Origin: Christensenella sp. UBA1685
GTDB taxonomy: Bacteria > Bacillota > Clostridia > Christensenellales > CAG-138
DNA length: 46,502 nucleotides
NCBI GenBank assembly: GCA_002320595.1
Contig: DCKB01000036.1
Location: 1-46,502, forward strand
Direction: 5' to 3'
The position numbers and the translations under genes are program-made. The notes beneath the pieces are model-generated. The model saw only the letters and a program-made list of their open reading frames with translations, had not been told where the DNA came from and made no database searches. Positions 41,959 to 46,502 of this stretch are shown here, piece by piece (position 1 is the stretch's first letter; every line of letters begins with the position of its first letter).

Positions 41959-42435
41959 ATGGCATTCTCGCAAATCTTTTCTGCGCTGCGCCAAAGGGAA
42001 GGGCTTTCCCAAAACGAGATCGCGCGGCGGCTGTTTGTGACGCGGCAGGCTGTTTCGCGGTGGGAGCGCGGCGAAACGACGCCAAATCTGGAAACATTGC
42101 AGCGCATTTCAAACGAGTTTCGCGTTTCGATCAATACGCTCCTTGGAAACCCGCAAACGCTTGTGTGCCAAAGCTGCGGCATGCCGCTTACGGACGACTG
42201 TGTGATCGGCACAAATCGGGACGGCGGGCTGAACGAGAAATACTGCAAGTGGTGCTTTACGGATGGAGAATTCACATATGAGTGCACGATGGAGGAAATG
42301 ATAGAATGCTGCGTGCCGCATATGCTGGGCAACGGTTGGGAAAACGAAGCGGAGTGCCGTGCATTCATGGCGCGCCTTTTGCCCACGCTGGAACGATGGA
42401 AGCCGGAGCGTGAACCTGCCGAGCAGGGAGAATAA
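41959..42435 (+). CDS. XRE-family regulator fused to a zinc-ribbon domain
   Basis: The 158-residue protein has an N-terminal Cro/C1-type helix-turn-helix (about 5-62; SQNEIARRLFVTRQAVSRWERGETTPNLETLQRI). The C-terminal half has a putative zinc ribbon (CQSCGMPL at about 71-78 and CKWC at about 95-98, plus further Cys in ECCVPHM). This fold combination recurs in Bacillota and may sense a small molecule or metal. SD AGGAGGTGG precedes the ATG. It is convergent with the methyltransferase at 42489 and shares a bidirectional terminator with it. Confidence 0.88.
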   Translation: MAFSQIFSALRQREGLSQNEIARRLFVTRQAVSRWERGETTPNLETLQRISNEFRVSINTLLGNPQTLVCQSCGMPLTDDCVIGTNRDGGLNEKYCKWCFTDGEFTYECTMEEMIECCVPHMLGNGWENEAECRAFMARLLPTLERWKPEREPAEQGE

Positions 42436-42448
42436 AGATTATAAACAA

Positions 42449-42485
42449 GCAGCCTCCGCACGGGCTATGTGCGGAGGCTGCTTTT
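42449..42485. terminator. Bidirectional terminator between convergent genes
   Basis: 13-bp perfect stem (42449-42461 with 42469-42481), seven-base loop, followed by TTTT on the plus strand. The minus-strand side (TTGTTTATAATC) is also T-rich. Confidence 0.9.
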
Positions 42486-42488
42486 GAT

Positions 42489-43289
42489 TTATCCCTTTGT
42501 GAGCCAGTATTTGCGCTTCCAGCCATCGCCCGGTTCTTCAAAACGGCCGAATGCAAACCCTATGTCCGTCAGAAAATGGTGCACTGCATTGTCGCAATCG
42601 TTGTTGCCGGGGATGAGGATTACCATCCCGCCGGGTTTTGTGACACGCAGCATTTCCGCGAGTTCCGCATCGGGGGAGTCGCCGAATACGTGGCCGCTCG
42701 TAATGATGTCGGCAAAGCCGTCTTCAAACGGAAGCGACTCCATCAGCCCATCCGCGACATACAGGTTCTTTACATGCTCACGCTCAGCCCGCTCGCGCAG
42801 GAACCGCCGCAGCGACCATGCCGGTTCCACGCAATAGACGGCTTTGCACAGCGGAGCAACGGCAAACGCCTGCTTGCCTGTGCCGGAACCGACGTCCACA
42901 ACGCGTTTGCCGGCAAAATCGCAGAGCCCGGTCAGTTCGCGTTCATCCCATTGAAGAAAGGGCTGACGATGGTAAATCTCAGGATTTACGGCATAGGCGA
43001 TCCAATCCTCATATGCACGCAGAAGCGTTCGTTCCGCCTGAAACAGCGCTTGTGTATCGGCGGGCGGCAGGGCCTTGCCGTGCTTTAGCATCCGTTCCGC
43101 CCAGGCAGCCTTCTGTGGTGCGCGTTTTGCGATCGCCCAGACGACGTAGGGGTGCGCACGAAGGGCAAGTCCCCATGCATCGGCATAGCGTTCTTCATCG
43201 ATCCAGTTGAGCTGGCATTCTTCCAAAAGAAGGAAAGCATCAAAGGGGATCTCGTTCAGTTCTTTTTCAGTAATCCAGTTGAGAGACAT
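42489..43289 (-). CDS. SAM-dependent methyltransferase with leader-peptide-type upstream region
   Basis: The 266-residue protein has a helical N-terminal domain (1-125) before a class I methyltransferase core. Motif I is VVDVGSGTGKQAFAVAPL (about 130-147), followed by the acidic AVYCVEPAWSL and motif IV region GFADIITSGHVFG, then VTKPGGMVILIPG. The substrate is not apparent. The N-terminal domain, which reads like a substrate-recognition cap, has no family I can name. Its SD (GGAGG, 43298-43294) is only four bases from ATG and can be sequestered by an upstream TTCCTCC. A 17-codon leader peptide precedes it under the same promoter. Confidence 0.85.
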   Translation of the reverse strand: MSLNWITEKELNEIPFDAFLLLEECQLNWIDEERYADAWGLALRAHPYVVWAIAKRAPQKAAWAERMLKHGKALPPADTQALFQAERTLLRAYEDWIAYAVNPEIYHRQPFLQWDERELTGLCDFAGKRVVDVGSGTGKQAFAVAPLCKAVYCVEPAWSLRRFLRERAEREHVKNLYVADGLMESLPFEDGFADIITSGHVFGDSPDAELAEMLRVTKPGGMVILIPGNNDCDNAVHHFLTDIGFAFGRFEEPGDGWKRKYWLTKG

Positions 43290-43291
43290 AA

Positions 43292-43363
43292 TTCCTCCAT
43301 AGAAATCGTACTTTGAGAGAGTCAGGAGGAAACAGGGGGGGGATTATTCCGCTTCTTCCCTCC
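43292..43363 (-). promoter_or_regulatory. Mutually exclusive helices around the methyltransferase SD
   Basis: In the minus-strand mRNA three segments are seen. Segment 1 (GGAGGGAA, 43363-43356) lies inside the leader peptide gene, segment 2 (TTTCCTCC, 43332-43325) between the genes, and segment 3 (GGAGGAA, 43298-43292) contains the SD. Segment 2 can pair with segment 1 (8 bp, one G-U) or with segment 3 (7 bp), but not with both. This is the layout of translational attenuators. A run of eight C follows the leader stop. Confidence 0.5.
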
Positions 43364-43397
43364 CGGAAACATGGGCCTGATTTGCTACTTTACGCAT
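43344..43397 (-). CDS. 17-codon leader peptide upstream of the methyltransferase
   Basis: The short frame encodes MRKVANQAHVSGREEAE. It starts at ATG 43397 with a textbook SD GGAAAGGAG (ends five to six bases upstream) and lies 34 bases downstream of the -10 element. Its stop is 54 bases before the methyltransferase start. It has no hydrophobic segment and no repeated codon block, so a classical amino acid attenuation peptide is unlikely. A drug-sensing or polyamine/SAM-related leader peptide is possible but unproven. Confidence 0.55.
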   Translation of the reverse strand: MRKVANQAHVSGREEAE

Positions 43398-43430
43398 AAT
43401 AACCGCTCCTTTCCTGTGAATTTCGCCTTA

Positions 43431-43459
43431 ATAATAGCACGGGGCTTCGGAAAAGTCAA
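43431..43459 (-). promoter_or_regulatory. Promoter of leader peptide and methyltransferase
   Basis: On the minus strand TTGACT (43459-43454), 17 bp, TATTAT (43436-43431). It lies right after the aminotransferase terminator. Confidence 0.82.
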
Positions 43460-43479
43460 CGCTGATGCGGAACGGAGCA

Positions 43480-43511
43480 AAGGAAAAGGCAGGCCGCATG
43501 GACGGCCTGCC
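43480..43511 (-). terminator. Intrinsic terminator after the aminotransferase
   Basis: 9-bp stem (43511-43503 with 43496-43488), six-base loop, then TTTTCCTT on the minus strand. Confidence 0.88.
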
Positions 43512-43525
43512 CGGAGAAAATACTC

Positions 43526-44722
43526 TTATTTCTTGAGCGCGTTGTACTTCTTGATGCCGAGGGCAAGAAGATCCATCGCGCGCTCGAGGTCGGCTTGCTT
43601 GAGCACGTAAGCCAAGCGCACTTCATCCTTGCCGTGGCCAGGCGTTGCATAGAAGCCTTCGCCGGGGGCGTACATGACGGTTTCACCGTTGTCCTCAAAC
43701 TCGGTGAGCAGCCATTTCTGGAATTCGTCCGTGTTGTCCACGGGGAGTTTTGCCATCACATAGAACGCGCCTTTCGGCTCCTTGCAGACCACGCCGGGGA
43801 TTGCCTGCAGCTTAGCATAAATGGCGTCGCGGCGGCGCTTGTATTCTTCGCGTACAGCGTCAAAATAGGAAGGGTCAACGGTGTAGAGCGCCGCGGAAGC
43901 GATCTGGTCAAGCGTGGCGACAGAAAGCCTTGCCTGGCAGTACTTCATGACCTGCTGCTGGAGCTCCTTGTTGCGGGTGATGAGCGTACCGATGCGCGCG
44001 CCACAGGCGCTGAAACGCTTGGAAACGGAGTCAATCACGATGGCGTTCTCCGCAATATCGTCGAACGCAAGGATGGTTTGCAGCGGCTCGCCGCCATAGA
44101 CAAACTCACGATACACTTCGTCGCCGATGAGGAACAATCCATGTTCCTTTGCGATGTCCGCCATCAGGCGCATCTCTTCCGGCTTAAGGACGATACCCGT
44201 CGGGTTGCCGGGGTTGGTGAACATGATCGCGCGGGTGTTTTCGTTGATGAGCGCTTCGATCTTTTCACGGTTGGCAAAGTTGTACCCTTCCTCCGGCCTC
44301 GTGGTCAGCGGGCGGATGGTAGCGCCCGTAGCGCGCACGAAGGTGTTGTAGTTGGGATAGAAGGGTTCGGGGATGATGATCTCATCGCCATCGTCCAGAA
44401 TGCAGTTAAGCGCCATGGAAAGCGCCTCGCTGCCGCCGGTGGTGATGATTACATCGTTTGTCTCCAGGTGGATGTTCAGGTTGGCGTAATATTTCTTGAC
44501 CGCTTCAATCATCTCCGGAATACCGGGGGAGGGAGCGTATTCAAGAACCGGTTGCTCGAAGTGCTTGATCGCATCAAAATACGCTTGCGGCGTTTCAATA
44601 TCGGGCTGGCCAATGTTGAGATGATAAATCTTTGTGCCACGCTTCTTTGCCTCTACCTGATAAGGATAGAATTTGCGGATGGGCGAAAGATTGCATTTCT
44701 GCACTTTGCTGGAGAACTTCAT
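43526..44722 (-). CDS. PLP-dependent class I/II aminotransferase (aspartate aminotransferase-like)
   Basis: The 398-residue protein has IYHLNIGQPDIETP at the start, the cofactor ring motif TTGGSEALSMALNC, FTNPGNPTGIVL and IGDEVYREFVYGG. The PLP lysine lies in VIDSVSKRFSACGARIGTL (about residue 235). The C-terminal APGEGFYATPGHGKDEVRLAY carries the substrate carboxylate-binding Arg. Subfamily is I-gamma, as in Clostridia AspAT-like enzymes; the exact amino donor is uncertain. SD AGGAGG precedes the ATG. It lies 59 bases after the VanW gene and may be cotranscribed with it. Confidence 0.92.
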   Translation of the reverse strand: MKFSSKVQKCNLSPIRKFYPYQVEAKKRGTKIYHLNIGQPDIETPQAYFDAIKHFEQPVLEYAPSPGIPEMIEAVKKYYANLNIHLETNDVIITTGGSEALSMALNCILDDGDEIIIPEPFYPNYNTFVRATGATIRPLTTRPEEGYNFANREKIEALINENTRAIMFTNPGNPTGIVLKPEEMRLMADIAKEHGLFLIGDEVYREFVYGGEPLQTILAFDDIAENAIVIDSVSKRFSACGARIGTLITRNKELQQQVMKYCQARLSVATLDQIASAALYTVDPSYFDAVREEYKRRRDAIYAKLQAIPGVVCKEPKGAFYVMAKLPVDNTDEFQKWLLTEFEDNGETVMYAPGEGFYATPGHGKDEVRLAYVLKQADLERAMDLLALGIKKYNALKK

Positions 44723-44744
44723 GGAAAACCTCCTGATGTATTAA

Positions 44745-44766
44745 TTGGGCTTTCAGGCCCAAAAGG
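44745..44766 (-). terminator. Weak hairpin between the VanW gene and the aminotransferase
   Basis: GCCCAA/TTGGGC arms (6 bp) with a six-base loop. There is no clear T tract in the coding direction; probably a partial stop at best. Confidence 0.3.
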
Positions 44767-44781
44767 AAAGCATAAATCGGT

Positions 44782-46371
44782 TCAGGAGCCCGACGAAGCG
44801 GGCTTGGGCAGGCTGGGGGCGCCGGTGCCGACAGTTTTTTTCTGGGTGACCGCGTTGTAGGTTTCAGAATACAGGGTTTCCGTGGATTCCAAAACGCCGT
44901 TCCGGTAAAGGTCACGGTAAGCGGTGACCTTATAGCCACTGCGCGCAGTAACGGTAATCTCTTCATACCCGGTAGGCCAGGTTGGTTCTTCTGTGACGAT
45001 GGGCTCGCCGGGCGAAAGCTCCTCATCCACCACACCGCGCACCTCATAAGTTACCCCTTCAGGCAGCGGTTCGCCGTAGATATGAACAGTCATGGTATAT
45101 TCCTCCTGATCGCAATAGGCGAAAATGTATAGGGGCGCACCTGTGTTGTTCACAAAATTGAGGCTTTTGCCGCTTTCAACCGTGCCTGTGACGGTTGAAT
45201 CAAGCCCCTTGTCCACATAGCTGGAAGGCCAGGAATGGTGCCGCCGTTCCGTGATGGAGATTCCTTCGACATCCTGCGCAAGGATTTCCTCCAGTGTGGA
45301 ACCGCGCTGCATGGAGGCTCCCGCGCGCAGCAACGCGTTATACAAGGTAGTGCTGACCTGGCAGATGCCGCCGCCGGCCTGATCCTCATAGCGTTCACCG
45401 CTTACGATGCCGGGTGCGAGCGGCCAACCGCCTTCCTCCGTGCGCGGGCCGATGAATGCATTAAAATTGAATTCTTCGCCGGGTTCAACCTTTGCACCGT
45501 TGAGAAGCGTGGCGGCCTTTTGAATGTTTCCAACGCGCTTTTCGTTGCGCGCGGCACGGCTGCCGCCAAAGCTTGTTTGGAATTCGGAGCGGAATTGCGT
45601 AACAAGTTTCAATTCTTCCACCGTGCGGGTGGGGGGGACATATTCCAAATCCGGCGTAAGCGTGGCGGAATATTGCCCTTGGGCCATCAGCGCAAGAATC
45701 TCTTCAAACAGTGCCTCCTGGTTAAGCATGTAGCCGTCCGCTCCTTCGGCATAAGTGAAGGCAGGGGAAGCGGCTGCTGTAACCGGAATTGCGGAAGGCT
45801 CCACAGGCGCGGTGTCCACTGCAGCGCCAATCGCGCAAAGGCGAGCCATCAACGTTTCATGATCCGGCACAAGCACGGCAGAAAAGCTCCGGCCGGTTTC
45901 CCGCACCTCGTCCGCAAGCGCGTTGTTTTGCAGCAATGTGCCGGTTTTGCCAAGCAGAATCGCCTCGTCAAGCACTTCAGAAAGCGTAGTAACAGGCGCC
46001 ATGTCGGCAGCGGTCAGAACCCACAGCGCCGTGCCATGGCGTACGGTGATGTTTACGGAAGAAAGTGCGGCATCAAGTTCTGCCTGCACAGCCGATTGCG
46101 CTTCTTTACGCGTCATGCCTGAAACGTTCACGCCATTGATGGTGATGCCTTCCAAAAAGACGCCTTCGGTTCTGAGCGCAGCAATCTGAGCTTCACTGGG
46201 CTTTTCCACAAAAAGATGCAACACAAACAGGACTGCCGAAATCAACAGCAGGCCGAAAAAAACGAGTTTTGTGATATTCACGAGCCGCCTCAGACGCTGA
46301 TGCGCGTGCTTTGCGCGACTTTGCGGCCCCTTCCCGGCGCGCATGCCGGTGGGGTGGGGGTGCTTTTCCAT
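44782..46371 (-). CDS. VanW family membrane-anchored protein with peptidoglycan-binding-like domain
   Basis: The 529-residue protein has a basic cytoplasmic N-terminus (1-28), one membrane helix (about 30-53; LVFFGLLLISAVLFVLHLFV), a PGBD_4-like external region (about 70-250) and the VanW core (about 255-400: FQTSFGGSRAARNEKRVGNI, PGEEFNFNAF, DQAGGGICQVSTTLYNAL, ERRHHSWPSSYVD). A G5-like C-terminus and a Ser/Pro tail follow. Domain order matches the lipoprotein at 40.3 kb but the anchor differs. ATG 46371 is preferred: GAGGT ends eight bases before it, whereas it abuts the ATG at 46380. Confidence 0.9.
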   Translation of the reverse strand: MEKHPHPTGMRAGKGPQSRAKHAHQRLRRLVNITKLVFFGLLLISAVLFVLHLFVEKPSEAQIAALRTEGVFLEGITINGVNVSGMTRKEAQSAVQAELDAALSSVNITVRHGTALWVLTAADMAPVTTLSEVLDEAILLGKTGTLLQNNALADEVRETGRSFSAVLVPDHETLMARLCAIGAAVDTAPVEPSAIPVTAAASPAFTYAEGADGYMLNQEALFEEILALMAQGQYSATLTPDLEYVPPTRTVEELKLVTQFRSEFQTSFGGSRAARNEKRVGNIQKAATLLNGAKVEPGEEFNFNAFIGPRTEEGGWPLAPGIVSGERYEDQAGGGICQVSTTLYNALLRAGASMQRGSTLEEILAQDVEGISITERRHHSWPSSYVDKGLDSTVTGTVESGKSLNFVNNTGAPLYIFAYCDQEEYTMTVHIYGEPLPEGVTYEVRGVVDEELSPGEPIVTEEPTWPTGYEEITVTARSGYKVTAYRDLYRNGVLESTETLYSETYNAVTQKKTVGTGAPSLPKPASSGS

Positions 46372-46391
46372 TGCGTTCATACCTCGATGAA

Positions 46392-46420
46392 ATTATACAA
46401 CAACTTGACACTTTGGGCAA
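46392..46420 (-). promoter_or_regulatory. Promoter of the VanW gene
   Basis: On the minus strand TTGCCC (46420-46415), 17 bp, TATAAT (46397-46392) with a TTG just before the -10, 20 bases before the start. Confidence 0.72.
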
Positions 46421-46454
46421 CATCCCGCGCGGGAATATATCCGCATGGCGACGA

Positions 46455-46484
46455 TTGTTCACAAATTCCGTGTAGGACTACAAT
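46455..46484 (+). promoter_or_regulatory. Possible promoter for a gene beyond the window edge
   Basis: TTGTTC (46455-46460), 18 bp, TACAAT (46479-46484). No gene follows within the remaining 18 bases. A palindrome TCCCGCGCGGGA lies at about 46423-46434 between this and the VanW promoter. Confidence 0.4.
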
Positions 46485-46502
46485 ACATATTGGACAGCGA
46501 GA

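Noticed and set aside
42818..43210. Plus-strand frames over the methyltransferase
   Set aside because: Low-complexity Arg-rich translation antisense to a gene with clear SAM motifs.

Overview
This window looks like a chromosomal segment from a Clostridia-like member of the Bacillota. The evidence is a gram-positive PolC replicase, the IreB-RuvX-DUF1292 cluster, RnpM (YlxR) and YlxQ beside NusA, a B12-dependent class II ribonucleotide reductase with NrdR-type boxes, sigma-A promoters with 17-bp spacers, strong Shine-Dalgarno (SD) sequences and frequent TTG/GTG starts. The core is GC-rich and the codon use points to a gut-type Clostridia lineage (inference; no species is claimed).

Layout. The window opens inside the 3' half of a 5S rRNA gene (1-68) followed by a near-perfect terminator hairpin and a GC-rich, heavily base-paired stretch. 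A visibly AT-richer accessory patch (360-2740) carries a LytTR regulator with its DUF3021 membrane partner and a small cytidine-deaminase-like enzyme. Next come a membrane pyrophosphatase (hppA), a small membrane protein, and the ireB-ruvX-DUF1292-S66 peptidase operon. A long housekeeping block follows: rpsB-tsf-pyrH-frr-(small ORF)-uppS-cdsA-dxr-rseP-ispG-polC, then rimP-nusA-rnpM-ylxQ-infB-rbfA-nrnA-truB-ribF and rpsO. Compared with the classical Bacillus order, ispG sits where proS would be, ylxP is absent and nrnA is inserted. Together these genes make ribosomes, translation factors, isoprenoid precursors, undecaprenyl and phospholipid precursors, and the replicase.

From 28.8 kb the content is more individual: divergent cysE/cysK with a palindromic operator-like site, a MITE-like inverted-repeat element, a GNAT/methyltransferase pair divergent from an AlkD-like glycosylase, nrdJ, an EF-G paralogue with an altered G3 motif, tRNA-Asn, an orphan DNA methyltransferase, a GntR/FCD regulator, two VanW-family envelope proteins, an XRE/zinc-ribbon regulator, a SAM methyltransferase preceded by a 17-codon leader peptide, and an aminotransferase.

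The most notable observations are: (i) PolC has kept its 3'-5' exonuclease domain fold region but lost all recognisable DEDD catalytic residues; (ii) the methyltransferase at 42.5-43.3 kb has a leader peptide plus mutually exclusive helices around its SD sequence, resembling translational attenuation; (iii) a helically phased NrdR box pair lies between the nrdJ promoter and gene; (iv) an approximately 183-bp palindromic element lies beside cysK; and (v) several start codons can be corrected from SD and terminator placement.
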